From: Pseudomonadota bacterium
GTDB lineage: Bacteria; Pseudomonadota; Gammaproteobacteria; Burkholderiales; Burkholderiaceae_C
Direction: 5' to 3'
DNA length: 64,000 nucleotides
Assembly: GCA_020161065.1 (NCBI GenBank)
Contig: JAIUPH010000039.1
Span: 62,001 to 126,000 of the forward strand
This document shows, piece after piece, positions 31,639 through 40,239 of the stretch (position 1 is its first letter; every line of letters starts with the position of its first letter). The position numbers and the translations under genes were made by a program. The notes below the pieces were generated by a model. The model was given only the letters and a program-made list of their open reading frames with translations, made no database searches and was not told the origin of the DNA.

Positions 31639-33276
31639 TCAGCGCCAGTCGTCGATCTTCACCGTCTTCGCGCGCGCGAAGTTGCCGCCCACCATCTTCC
31701 ACGCCGCCTGCGTCTCGCCGCCCAGCACCACCACGCTGATGTCCTGCGCGCGGTACTTGCGCACCATCTGTTCGGGCGGCGCGGCGTGCATCGAGGCCCA
31801 GGGCTCGACGCCGGCCACCGCGTGCGGCTTGATCAGCGTCTGCACCCAGGGGTCGTCCCAGTATTCGCGGGCGCTGACCCGGGCGTTCTCGGCCAGCCAG
31901 TCGATCAGTTGCTGCTTGGCGTGGAAGCCGCGCTCGACGAAGCCGCGCGCGGCGCTGGGGTCGAGCAGCAGGATCGGCGGGCTGTAGGGCTCGCAGGCGG
32001 CCAGCGCGTGGCGGAAGCGCTGCTCCCAGGTGTCGCGCGGGCCGTAGCCGCTGATGGTGTACCAGCCGCCCAGGAAGACGGTGACGGTGCTGTCCGCCGC
32101 TTCGTAGCCATGCTGCACGTGCAGCGGCTCCCAGGGGCTGCGCTCTTCGTTCTCGGCCCAGGTGCAGGCGTAGTTGTAGGCGTTGCCCAGGCTGCCCATG
32201 TAGGTGTCGCCGATCACCGAGCCGCCCTGCAGGTTCTGGCTCAGCAGCGCGTGCGCGCGGCCGATGGTCGCGTTGGCGTGGCTGTAGGGCCCCATCGCGC
32301 CGATGCCGCAGTGCATGCCGATCTCGTGGCGGATCGGCCCGTTGACGATGGCCGGCGCCGCCCAGCTGGTGGTGCTGCTCTGGCGCGCCGTCATGCCGCT
32401 GGCGGCCATCGCCAGGATGACGGGCAGGTACGCCGGCCGCGCGCCGGCCATCACCGCGTTGACGGCGACCTTTTCCACCGTGTACTGCCAGGCCTCGCGG
32501 TAGTTGGTGGGGCGCATCTGGCCGACCACTTCGTCGGGCCGGCGGCGGGTGCCGGCCAGCATCGCGGCCACGCGTTCCTCGGTGGGCAGCACGATGGGCA
32601 GGTGGTCGGTCCAGCGTTCCTGCTCGAAGCGCGCCAGCAGCTCGTCTTCGGGCGCCGGCGGCAGCAAACGCGGCGTGTCTCGGTCGAAGCCCACGCCGGC
32701 CAGGTCTTCGGCGGTCAGCTCGCCGGTCAGGCCTTCCAGCAGCACCTGCAGGAAGGGGCGCTTGTTGATTGGGTCTTCGCCTTCGATGTAGGCGCGCAAC
32801 TGTTCGGGCGGCACGCCGACCACGGGCTGCGGCACGAAGGCCTGGCGCAGCGTGGGCGTGCCATTGACCCGCGCCGCCTGGCGCGCCAGGCGGGCGAAGA
32901 CATGGGTGTGAACGGCGACGGTGGGAACCCCGTCAGCCTCGACAGCCATTGCGAGCCCGGCGACCGTCGGGCAGCAAGTGCTTCAGAGGCCGACGGCGAA
33001 CACCGCGGCGTCGGCTTCCCGGACGACGCGCGCGCGCATCGCGGGGTCGTCGACCCAGCTTTCGCGCGGCTTGACGATGGCGGTCTTCACGCCGGGCAGG
33101 TGGGCGGCGAACCAGGCCTGCAACTGCTGCATGAAGACTTCGGAGTTGTCGAACAGGCAGTCCACCAGGTGCAGCGTCTTGCCTTCCAGCGTAGCCAGGC
33201 GCGGCGCCAGGCGCTTGGCCGAGACCTGGGGCGCATAACCGCGCGGGTCGTGCACCGTGAGCAGGGGGGACGTCAT
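31639..33276 (-). CDS. UGSC-like selenoprotein (in-frame TGA read as Sec98), fused to an unknown C-terminal domain
   Basis: One reading frame of 546 codons is broken by a single TGA at 32983-32985. The residues before it (AVFAVGL) and after it (STCCPTVAGLAMAV, then GVPTVAVHTHVFARLARQAA and VPQPVVGVPPEQL) fit one fold, the UGSC redox family. That family carries Sec at this place, in U-x-x-C. Here the motif is U98-S-T-C101. The upstream half alone would be a 97-residue fragment lacking the redox site. From about 150 to 545 a second domain follows (REAWQYTVEKVAVNAVMAGA, SSTTSWAAPAIVNGP, YNYACTWAENEER) that I do not recognise. A SECIS-like hairpin starts 5 nt after the TGA. AAGGA precedes the ATG. 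A thioredoxin-reductase-like gene lies 37 nt upstream. A nonsense mutation or two separate genes are the alternatives. Confidence 0.8.
32949..32977 (-). promoter_or_regulatory. Bacterial SECIS-like hairpin after in-frame TGA
   Basis: Numbering from the first base after the TGA, bases 6-9 pair with 31-34, base 10 (U) is bulged opposite two bases, and 11-15 (GCCCG) pair with 24-28 (CGGGC). C17-G22 closes a GGUC apical loop at 18-21. In Escherichia coli fdhF the GGUC loop is at about 19-22 after the UGA, with a bulged U below the upper stem. Distance, bulge and loop therefore all agree with SelB recognition. It was folded by eye. Confidence 0.72.
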
Positions 33277-33313
33277 GGCAGTGGTCCTTTCCGTGGTTCT
33301 TGCGGTTCTTCGT

Positions 33314-34231
33314 TCAAGCCAGAAACTCGTCGGCGGCGCGGGCGGCGGCGACGGCTTCGTCGATCGCCGTCGCCGCCTGGCCGTCGTTGCCGCGGCGCGC
33401 CGTGCCGGCGGCGAACAGGCCTTGCGCCGCATCGTCGGCGATGCGGCCGTCGCTGTCCAGCGCGACCGTGGCCGGCGCGCCGGCCAGCCATTCGGTGGCC
33501 GGCTGCAGGCCGATGTAGATGAACACGGCGTCGACCGCCAGCGTGCGCCCGTCGCGCAGGCGCAGGCCGCCGACGGCGGCGTCGCCCAGCACCTCGGCCA
33601 CTTCGGTGCGCGGCTGCAGGTCGATGCGCGGCTGCGCCTGCACCCGCTGCTGCCACGCCGGCCGCGCGCGCAAGGCCTCGCCGCGCAGCAGCAGGTGCAC
33701 CCGCGCCGCGTGGGCGGCCAGCGTCAGCGCTTCCTGGCAGGCGGCGTCGCCGCCGCCGACCACGGCCACCGTCTTGCCGCGCAGCAGCGGCGCGTCGCAG
33801 CTGGCGCAGTGGCTCACGCCCTTGCCGGCCAGGCGTTCCTCGCCGGGCACGCCCAGCGCGCGCAAGCGGCTGCCGGGCGCCAGGATCAGCGCGCGGGCGC
33901 TGACGGCGTTGATGGCGTTGACGGCGCTCAGCGCCGCATCGGCGCCGCGCACGAGCCAGCGCCCGCCGTCGCGCTGCACGGCGCCGGCCTCGTCGGCGAT
34001 GCAGGCGGCGCCGGCGTCCATCGCCGCTTCCTGCGCCATCGGGCACAGGTCGTAGCCGGCAATGCCGTCGGGATGCTCGGGCAGGCCTTGCACCGCTTCG
34101 ATCGACAGCAGCAGCCCGCCGGGCAAAGCGCCGGTGAAGACCTGCACGCGCCGGCCCCGGCGCGCCGCTTCGGCGGCGGCCGTCAGCGCGGCGATGCCGC
34201 CGCCGACGACGGCGATGTCGGCCTCAATCAA
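33314..34231 (-). CDS. Thioredoxin-reductase-like NAD(P)H flavoprotein
   Basis: A 305-residue pyridine-nucleotide-disulfide oxidoreductase resembling TrxB. FAD-binding AVVGGGIAALTAAAEAARRG is at the N-terminus. The redox pair is CASC in GVSHCASCDAPLL. The NAD(P)H site is VAVVGGGDAACQEA, and GLFAAGTARRG near the end contacts FAD. The start is a TTG at 34231 that overlaps the TctC stop by 8 nt; no ATG is suitably placed. It lies directly upstream of the selenoprotein gene, so it may supply electrons to its U-x-x-C site. Whether it acts on thioredoxin is unknown. Confidence 0.88.
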   Translation of the reverse strand: MIEADIAVVGGGIAALTAAAEAARRGRRVQVFTGALPGGLLLSIEAVQGLPEHPDGIAGYDLCPMAQEAAMDAGAACIADEAGAVQRDGGRWLVRGADAALSAVNAINAVSARALILAPGSRLRALGVPGEERLAGKGVSHCASCDAPLLRGKTVAVVGGGDAACQEALTLAAHAARVHLLLRGEALRARPAWQQRVQAQPRIDLQPRTEVAEVLGDAAVGGLRLRDGRTLAVDAVFIYIGLQPATEWLAGAPATVALDSDGRIADDAAQGLFAAGTARRGNDGQAATAIDEAVAAARAADEFLA

Positions 34232-35189
34232 GCTTGATGCCGGCGCGCTTGACGACGCCGCTCCACTTGTCGATCTCGCTGCGGATCAGCGCGTCGTACT
34301 CGTCGGCGCTGGAGCCCACCGGCTCCATGCCCAGCGCCACCATGCGCTCGTGCAGCTCGGGCGACTTGACGGCGCGCGCGATGTCGGCGCCCAGGCGCTG
34401 GCGCAGCTCGCGCGGCACGCCGGCCGGCGCGATGACGCCGATGATGCTCATCGCGCTGAAGCCCGGCACCGCCTCGGCGATCAACCCGATCTCGGGGTTG
34501 GCCGCGGCGCGCCGCGGGCTGGACAGCGCCAGCACCTTCAGCCGACCGTCCTTGACGAAGGGCAGCGACGAGAACAGCACGTCGAACAGCAGCGGCACGC
34601 GGCCGCCGATCACGTCCTGCTGCGCCGGCGCGCTGCCCTTGTAGGGCACGTGCACGAGGTCGAGCCCGGCCATCGCGTTGAGCATCTCGCCGGCCAGGTG
34701 GGTGCCGGTGCCGACGCCCGGCGTCGCGTAGCTCAGCTTGCCGGGGTGCTGCTTGGCGTAGGCGATCAGCTCGGTGATGTTGGCCACCGGCAGCGACGGG
34801 TGCGCGAACAGCCCGAAATGCCCCAGCGCCAGCTGCGAGACGCCGGCCAGGTCGCGCGTGGTGTCGTAGGGCAGCCGCGGCTGCAGCGCCGGGTTGATCA
34901 TGTGGGCGCTGATCGCCATGCCCAGCGTGTAGCCGTCGGGCGGCGACTGCGCCACGAACTGCGTGCCCAGGATGGTGCCGGCCCCGGGCTTGTAGTCGAT
35001 CACCACGGTCTGCTTCCAGATCGACTGCATGCGCTCGGCCAGCAGCCGGGCCACGGTGTCGGTGGGTCCGCCGGGCGCGAAAGGCACGATCAGCTTGACC
35101 GGCCTTGATGGCGCCCACGCGGTCTCTTGCGCGCGCAGCGCGCCGGGCGCGGCGGCCAGCGCCAGCAGCAGGTGGCGGCGGTTGGGCAT
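34224..35189 (-). CDS. TctC/Bug-family periplasmic binding protein (second copy type)
   Basis: A 321-residue binding protein with the signal peptide NRRHLLLALAAAPGALRA. Family signatures are RPVKLIVPFAPGGPTDTVAR, YKPGAGTILGTQFVAQSPPD and VPYKGSAPAQQDVIGG. It is clearly related to the protein at 25234 but shares only moderate identity, so it is not a recent duplicate. ATG at 35189 is preferred; a TTG at 35198 is possible. It is the first gene of the reductase-selenoprotein group. No TctA/TctB subunits are in the window. Confidence 0.92.
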   Translation of the reverse strand: MPNRRHLLLALAAAPGALRAQETAWAPSRPVKLIVPFAPGGPTDTVARLLAERMQSIWKQTVVIDYKPGAGTILGTQFVAQSPPDGYTLGMAISAHMINPALQPRLPYDTTRDLAGVSQLALGHFGLFAHPSLPVANITELIAYAKQHPGKLSYATPGVGTGTHLAGEMLNAMAGLDLVHVPYKGSAPAQQDVIGGRVPLLFDVLFSSLPFVKDGRLKVLALSSPRRAAANPEIGLIAEAVPGFSAMSIIGVIAPAGVPRELRQRLGADIARAVKSPELHERMVALGMEPVGSSADEYDALIRSEIDKWSGVVKRAGIKLD

Positions 35190-35370
35190 GAGTGGCAAGC
35201 CTTGCGGTGACGGTGGATCGACAGCGCCCCAGTGTGCCGGCTTCGCGCCGGCGGCCGAAGGGGTGCAACCCTCGGGTGGCCATCATGCAGAATCCGCGGC
35301 GCCGCGCCCGCTGGAGGCCTGCCGCCGCTGGGGCGGCCCGCGCGCCGCGCGCTTGGGGGAGAACCGCCGC

Positions 35371-37071
35371 ATGTCCTATCTGTGGAGCTCGCAGGGCCCT
35401 GCTTTCCAGTACCCGGCTTGCTACCGCATCGAGAACCGCTTCCTGACGCTGCGCGCGGCCATGCTGATCGTGGCCGCGCTGGCGGTGTTCTGGGTGGCGC
35501 TGTCCGATGCCGATCCGGCGGGCATCGGCGGTGCCGTGCAATTGCAGCTGCGCGGCGAGCGCGGCAGCGCCACGCCGCACGTGCTGATGGCCTTGCTGAT
35601 GCTGCTGCTCGGCGGCATCGACCTGCTGACCGCCGCGCGCCAGCGCCGCGTGCTGCTGGTGCCGGGCCAGCCGGCGTCGCTGACCAGCGAGGTGACGCGC
35701 CGCGCCAGCGGCACCAGCAGCGGCGCCGCCTGGCTGATGCAGGTGATGCGCGACGGCCAGGTGCCCGCCGCCGAGCCGCAGGGCGAATACGCCGGCGCCT
35801 TGCGCGCGCTGGCCGGCCCGCTGCAGCACGCCCCCGGCTCGCTGCTGCCCTACCTGCGCGTGCGGGTGGCGCACCTGATCGCCGGCGCCGGCCTGCTGCT
35901 GGCGCTGGCGCTGACCTGGCCGGCCGCCGCGCAGCCGGCCACGCTGGCGCTGGCCGCGCTGCTGTATGCCGCGCTGGCCGCGGCGCTGGTGGCGCGCAGC
36001 GCCTGGATCGCCAAGGACGCGCCGTCGCCTTTCGCCCTGGGCGCGGCGCTGCTGGGGACGCTGCTGGTCGGCGTCGGCATCGCGCTGTTCGGCGAAGGCG
36101 TGCCGCGCGTCGAGCGGCTCAAGTCGCTGGCGCTGCCGCAGGCCACGCTGCTGGTGCTGGTGTGCCTGCTGCTGATCGAAGGCCTCGGCCTGCTGGCCGC
36201 GCGCCAGCAGCGCGGCGCCGCGCCGCGCGCCGACCTGCAGGGCGCCGACGCCAGTGCCGACGTCGACGCCGAGCCGGCGCTGCTGATGCACGAGGTCGAG
36301 CGCGAGCTGCACCGCTTCTGGGCCGAAGGCATCCCCAACCGCCGCCATGCCTGGGAGCCGCCGGCCGAAGCGCGGGGTGGCCCCGCCGAGCCGGCCGCCG
36401 TGGTGCTGGAGGAATCGCAGCCGATGCCGGCCGCCGACCCGGCGCCCACGTCGCACACCGCGTTGCTGGCGCTGGGGATGCTGGGGCTGGCCTTCACCGC
36501 CGTCGGCGCCGTGCTGTGGGTGCGGCTGGCCAACGAACAGATGAACGCGCTGCCCGCCGCGTCGTGGTTCACCGCGGCGCCGGCGCTGGTGCTGCTGGTG
36601 GCCGGCGGCTATGCGGTGCGCGTCGGCCATCTGCTGTGGAGCCGCGTCGAGGTCGACTCCACGCTGCTGTGGCTGACCGTGCAGGCCGCGCCGGCCGCCG
36701 CCCGCGAAGGGCTGCTGCAGCTGAAGGCGCGCGTGCTGAAGGCGCGCTCGGTCTTCCACGTCGCCGGCGAGCACGAGCTGGGCAGCCGCGTGCTGCTGCA
36801 ACTGGCCGGCGACGGCGCCGTGGCGCGGCGCCTGGTGCAGCAGGTGCAAGGCTTTGCCGAACGGGCAGGCGGCGGCGCCGCGCCGGCGCCCGCCGCGCCG
36901 CAGAGCGCCGCACGGCCGGCCGCCGCCACGGCGCCGGCCCGCCCGGCGCCGGCGGCCGCCGCGGCGCCGCGCGCGGCAGCGGCGGCGCGCTTTTGCCCCG
37001 CCTGCGGTACGGCGCAGCCGGCCGGCGCGCGCTTTTGTCCGCGCTGCGGCGCGGCGCAGCCGGGCCATTGA
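35371..37071 (+). CDS. Polytopic membrane protein with C-terminal double zinc ribbon
   Basis: A 566-residue protein of unknown function. About seven hydrophobic segments are visible (for example 30-46, 69-86, 170-190, 195-215, 225-245, 250-270 and two near 370-420). A Pro/Ala-rich linker leads to a C-terminal metal-binding unit: FCPACG and FCPRCG, two CxxC pairs 16 residues apart, the double zinc ribbon pattern. An upstream frame extends to 35029, but the ATG at 35371 begins the protein (MSYLWSSQGPAFQYPACYR), with GGGGGAGAACC before it. Neighbours give no hint of function. Confidence 0.75.
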   Translation: MSYLWSSQGPAFQYPACYRIENRFLTLRAAMLIVAALAVFWVALSDADPAGIGGAVQLQLRGERGSATPHVLMALLMLLLGGIDLLTAARQRRVLLVPGQPASLTSEVTRRASGTSSGAAWLMQVMRDGQVPAAEPQGEYAGALRALAGPLQHAPGSLLPYLRVRVAHLIAGAGLLLALALTWPAAAQPATLALAALLYAALAAALVARSAWIAKDAPSPFALGAALLGTLLVGVGIALFGEGVPRVERLKSLALPQATLLVLVCLLLIEGLGLLAARQQRGAAPRADLQGADASADVDAEPALLMHEVERELHRFWAEGIPNRRHAWEPPAEARGGPAEPAAVVLEESQPMPAADPAPTSHTALLALGMLGLAFTAVGAVLWVRLANEQMNALPAASWFTAAPALVLLVAGGYAVRVGHLLWSRVEVDSTLLWLTVQAAPAAAREGLLQLKARVLKARSVFHVAGEHELGSRVLLQLAGDGAVARRLVQQVQGFAERAGGGAAPAPAAPQSAARPAAATAPARPAPAAAAAPRAAAAARFCPACGTAQPAGARFCPRCGAAQPGH

Positions 37072-37098
37072 CGCTAACTTCAATAACGAACGGCTTCG

Positions 37099-38667
37099 AT
37101 GACCCTGCGCCGCGCGCAGCGCCGGCGTTCAGGCAAGCTCGGGGCCCTCGCAACGCCCGGGTCTTCTGCCTTGCCTGCTTCCTTGTTCACCTTCGACAAC
37201 AGCTACGCCCGCGAGCTGCCGGGCTTCTACGTGGCGTGGCAGCCGGCGGCGGTGCCGGCGCCGCGCCTGCTGCGCTTGAACGCCGCGCTGGCCGAAGAAC
37301 TGGGGCTGGACGCGCAGGCCCTGGCCGCGCCCGACGGCGTGCAGGTGCTGGCCGGCAACCGCGTGCCCGAAGGCGCGTCGCCGCTGGCCCAGGCCTACGC
37401 GGGCCACCAGTTCGGCGGCTTCTCGCCGCAGCTCGGCGACGGCCGCGCGCTGCTGCTCGGCGAGGTGATGGACCGCCACGGCCGCCGGCGCGACATCGCG
37501 CTCAAGGGCTCGGGCCGCACGCCGTTCTCGCGCGGCGGCGACGGCAAGGCCGCCGTCGGCCCGGTGCTGCGCGAATACCTCATCGGCGAGGCCATGCAGG
37601 CGCTGGGCATCCCCACCACGCGCGCGCTGGCCGCGGTGGCCACCGGCGAGGCGGTGCAGCGCGAGCGCGCGCTGCCCGGCGCCGTGCTGACGCGCGTGGC
37701 CGCCAGCCACGTGCGCGTGGGCACCTTCCAGTTCTTCGCCGCGCGCGGCCAGCACGACGACGTGCGCCGCCTGGCCGACTACGTCATCGCCCGCCACGAC
37801 CCCGATCTGGCCGCCGCGCCCGACCGCTACCTGGGCCTGCTGCGCCGCGTCGCGCAGCGCCAGGCGGCGCTGATCGCGCAGTGGATGAACGTCGGCTTCA
37901 TCCACGGCGTGATGAACACCGACAACATGACGATCAGCGGCGAGACCATCGACTACGGCCCTTGCGCCTACATGGAAAGTTATGACCCCGAGGCCGTGTT
38001 CAGCTCCATCGACCACGGCGGCCGCTACGCCTACCGCAACCAGCCGCTGATCGCCCGCTGGAACCTCGCCCGCCTGGCCGAGACGCTGCTGCCGCTGCTG
38101 GCCGTCGACGGGGTGACGCCCGACGACGCGGTGGCGCAGGTCACCGAGGTGATCGATGCCTTCCCCGCCTGGTACGACGCGCACTGGCGCGCCGGCCAGC
38201 GCGCCAAGCTGGGCCTGCAGACCGCGCAGCCCGAAGACGCCGCGCTGGCCGACGACTGGCTGGCGCTGCTGCACGCGCAGCAGGTCGACTTCACGCTGGC
38301 CTGGCGGCACCTTGCCGATGCGGCCGATGCGGGCGAACGCCGCGCCGAGCCGCTGCGCGACCTGTTCGTCGACCGCGCCGCCGCCGACGCCTGGCTGCAG
38401 CGCTGGCGCGCGCGCAGCGACGCTGAAGGCGCCGACACCAGCGCGCGCGCCGCGGCGATGCGCGCCGTCAACCCGATCGTGATCCCGCGCAACCACCTCG
38501 TCGAGGAAGCGCTGGCCGCCGCCGCCGACCACGACGACCTGGCGCCTTTCGAGCGGCTGCTCGACGCCGTGACGCAGCCCTTCACCGAGCGCGCCGGTTT
38601 CGAGCGTTATGCCGAACCGGCGCCGCGCGAGCTGACGGCCGGCTACCGCACCTTCTGCGGCACCTGA
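37099..38667 (+). CDS. selO: Protein adenylyltransferase SelO (YdiU)
   Basis: A 522-residue pseudokinase-fold enzyme that AMPylates proteins during oxidative stress. [13 protein letters not shown] at residue 32 is the family N-terminus. [18 protein letters not shown] is the glycine-rich segment, [20 protein letters not shown] holds the nucleotide-binding Lys, and [18 protein letters not shown] holds the catalytic Asn and Asp. The C-terminus TFCGT has the conserved Cys of the regulatory disulfide. In this homologue the protein ends there, without selenocysteine. The start is the first ATG; the first 20 residues are basic and poorly conserved, so a later start is possible. Confidence 0.93.
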   Translation: MTLRRAQRRRSGKLGALATPGSSALPASLFTFDNSYARELPGFYVAWQPAAVPAPRLLRLNAALAEELGLDAQALAAPDGVQVLAGNRVPEGASPLAQAYAGHQFGGFSPQLGDGRALLLGEVMDRHGRRRDIALKGSGRTPFSRGGDGKAAVGPVLREYLIGEAMQALGIPTTRALAAVATGEAVQRERALPGAVLTRVAASHVRVGTFQFFAARGQHDDVRRLADYVIARHDPDLAAAPDRYLGLLRRVAQRQAALIAQWMNVGFIHGVMNTDNMTISGETIDYGPCAYMESYDPEAVFSSIDHGGRYAYRNQPLIARWNLARLAETLLPLLAVDGVTPDDAVAQVTEVIDAFPAWYDAHWRAGQRAKLGLQTAQPEDAALADDWLALLHAQQVDFTLAWRHLADAADAGERRAEPLRDLFVDRAAADAWLQRWRARSDAEGADTSARAAAMRAVNPIVIPRNHLVEEALAAAADHDDLAPFERLLDAVTQPFTERAGFERYAEPAPRELTAGYRTFCGT

Positions 38668-38686
38668 GCGGCGCGCGCGCCGCCGG

Positions 38687-39073
38687 TCACGCCGGCTGGT
38701 GGCAGACCGCCTCGATGTTGTGCCCGTCGGGGTCCAGCACGAAAGCGCCGTAGTAGTTCGGGTGGTAGTGCGGCCGCAGCCCCGGCGCGCCGTTGTCGCG
38801 CCCGCCGGCGGCCAGCGCGGCGCGGTGGAAGGCATCGACGACGCTGCGCGACGGCACGCGGAACGCCACGTGGATCGGCGGCTGGTTCGCCTGGCCGCTG
38901 CTTATCCAGAAGTCGGGCTTCGGCGCTTCACCGAAGCCGGCCACGTCCGCATGGCCCGTCACCGCGGCCGGGATCTCGGCCAGCAGCGTGTAGCCGATCG
39001 GCGCCAGCGCGGCCACGTAGAAAGCCTTGCTCTTGGCGTAGTTGCTGACGGTGACGCCGGTGTGGTCGATCAT
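38687..39073 (-). CDS. VOC-superfamily (glyoxalase-like) protein
   Basis: A 128-residue dioxygenase/glyoxalase-fold protein. MIDHTGVTVSNYAKSKAFY gives the first metal-ligand His (H3). IHVAFRVPSRSVVDAFHRAA gives the middle strand and helix. HPNYYGAFVLDPDGHNIEAV ends with the Glu ligand. The function is not predictable: such proteins include lactoylglutathione lyases, resistance proteins and extradiol enzymes. The next gene on the strand begins 6 nt upstream, so the two may be co-transcribed. Confidence 0.85.
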   Translation of the reverse strand: MIDHTGVTVSNYAKSKAFYVAALAPIGYTLLAEIPAAVTGHADVAGFGEAPKPDFWISSGQANQPPIHVAFRVPSRSVVDAFHRAALAAGGRDNGAPGLRPHYHPNYYGAFVLDPDGHNIEAVCHQPA

Positions 39074-39079
39074 GGGTCT

Positions 39080-39658
39080 TCACCTTTCGTGTTCTGCCGT
39101 CGGCAACGGCACGCGATAGCGCAGCCCCGGCTGGCTGCCGAACGACGCCGGCTCGACGAAGCGCTCGTGCAGCACGCCGCCGGCGGCCATGATCACGCGC
39201 TGCGACGCGGTGTTCTCCGGATCGGTGGTGATCTCGACGTAGGGCAACGCCGCGACGGCCCTGACCTCGTTCAGCATCAGCCGCAGCGCTGCCGTGGCGT
39301 AGCCCAGCCGCTGCTTCCACGGCACCACCGCGTAGCCGATGTGGCCCAGGCAGTAGGGCGGCAGCGCCGTGGTGCCGGGCTGCCAGCGAAAGCCGATGCT
39401 GCCGGCGAACTCGCCGTCCCACATCCACCGCCGGAAGCCCGGCAGGCGCGGCACGACCGACCCGTCGGGCAGCGTGACCGGCGCGCCCTGTCCGCCCAGG
39501 TGGTCGAGGCTGGCGAGAAAGGCCGAAGCATCGGCGCGAATGCGCGCCAGCTCTTCCGCGGCCGCGGCGGCCCCGCGCACGTTGTCCGCCGACCAGCCGC
39601 GCTCCAGTGCGTCGACATAGCTGGGCAGGTGGACGGTCGAGGGGCGGACGAGTTGCAT
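39080..39658 (-). CDS. GNAT-family N-acetyltransferase
   Basis: A 192-residue acetyltransferase. The acetyl-CoA site is IGYAVVPWKQRLGYATAALR, with the Q/R-x-x-G-x-A/G motif. The strand ITTDPENTASQRVIMAAGG follows with the Asn typical of RimI-like proteins. The N-terminal 80 residues are less conserved. The substrate is unknown. It lies 6 nt from the VOC gene. A second hypothetical gene lies upstream. Confidence 0.85.
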   Translation of the reverse strand: MQLVRPSTVHLPSYVDALERGWSADNVRGAAAAAEELARIRADASAFLASLDHLGGQGAPVTLPDGSVVPRLPGFRRWMWDGEFAGSIGFRWQPGTTALPPYCLGHIGYAVVPWKQRLGYATAALRLMLNEVRAVAALPYVEITTDPENTASQRVIMAAGGVLHERFVEPASFGSQPGLRYRVPLPTAEHER

Positions 39659-39679
39659 GGCACGAGCCGTCGGCGCGGA

Positions 39680-40207
39680 TCAGCCGTCGTTGACCTTGAG
39701 GGAGGCGACGCTTCGCCGCAAGGCCGGCTCCATCTGCTCGAAGTCGCGCTTGGTCGAGTTGAAGTTGAGGGTCAGCATCCGGCCTCGAAACGAGGTGATC
39801 AGCATGATGTTGTAGATGTCGCTGTCGATCGCATTCGAGGTCAGCTCCATCATCACCCACTTGCGGCCGGCCAGTTCGACCATCTCCCGCCGCTTCCAGA
39901 CGATGCCCGGCACGATGCGACTGAAGACGGCTTCGAAGGCCTTCAGCGCCTGGTCGAGATTTTCTGCCCGCAGGGGATTGGCTTTCAGGTCGTAGGCGAT
40001 CGAGGTCGAGCGCTTCGGGTTGCCGACGGCAAAGCTCGGCGGCGACGCCGACGTGGGCCACTTCTGCTTGATCTCGTCGCTCGAGAACGTCGTGAACTCG
40101 TCGGGCACCGTGAAGCTGACGATCGAGTCCGGCGTCACGACTTCCGCCGCATGGGCGGCCAGCGCCAGGCAGAGCGGCAATAGCAGGGCGATCAGGCGGT
40201 TCAACAT
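39680..40207 (-). CDS. Exported hypothetical protein
   Basis: A 175-residue protein with a signal peptide (LIALLLPLCLALAAHA). The mature part has a beta-rich look (SIVSFTVPDEFTTFSSDEIK, KWVMMELTSNAIDSDIYN, LNFNSTKRDFEQMEPALRRS). It is a single-domain periplasmic protein of unknown role. I chose the ATG at 40207. An ATG at 40240 overlaps the upstream stop by one base (TGATG) and would add 11 residues before the signal peptide, so coupled translation is possible. Base composition is somewhat lower in GC than the neighbours. Confidence 0.72.
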   Translation of the reverse strand: MLNRLIALLLPLCLALAAHAAEVVTPDSIVSFTVPDEFTTFSSDEIKQKWPTSASPPSFAVGNPKRSTSIAYDLKANPLRAENLDQALKAFEAVFSRIVPGIVWKRREMVELAGRKWVMMELTSNAIDSDIYNIMLITSFRGRMLTLNFNSTKRDFEQMEPALRRSVASLKVNDG

Positions 40208-40239
40208 GGTGCTGGGGTGGGCGTTGCAGTGGGTGGTCA

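Noticed and set aside
38665-38667. SelO stop codon is a TGA at the position of Sec in the CxxU motif of SelO selenoproteins
   Set aside because: The frame after the TGA stays open into antisense sequence of the next gene, without the short Sec tail and second stop seen in SelO selenoproteins. I read it as a normal end at FCGT. Worth re-checking only if the organism proves to encode Sec.
37099-38667. SelO as evidence that this cell uses selenium
   Set aside because: The name is historical. Most bacterial SelO proteins lack Sec and act as AMPylases; this one ends in FCGT.
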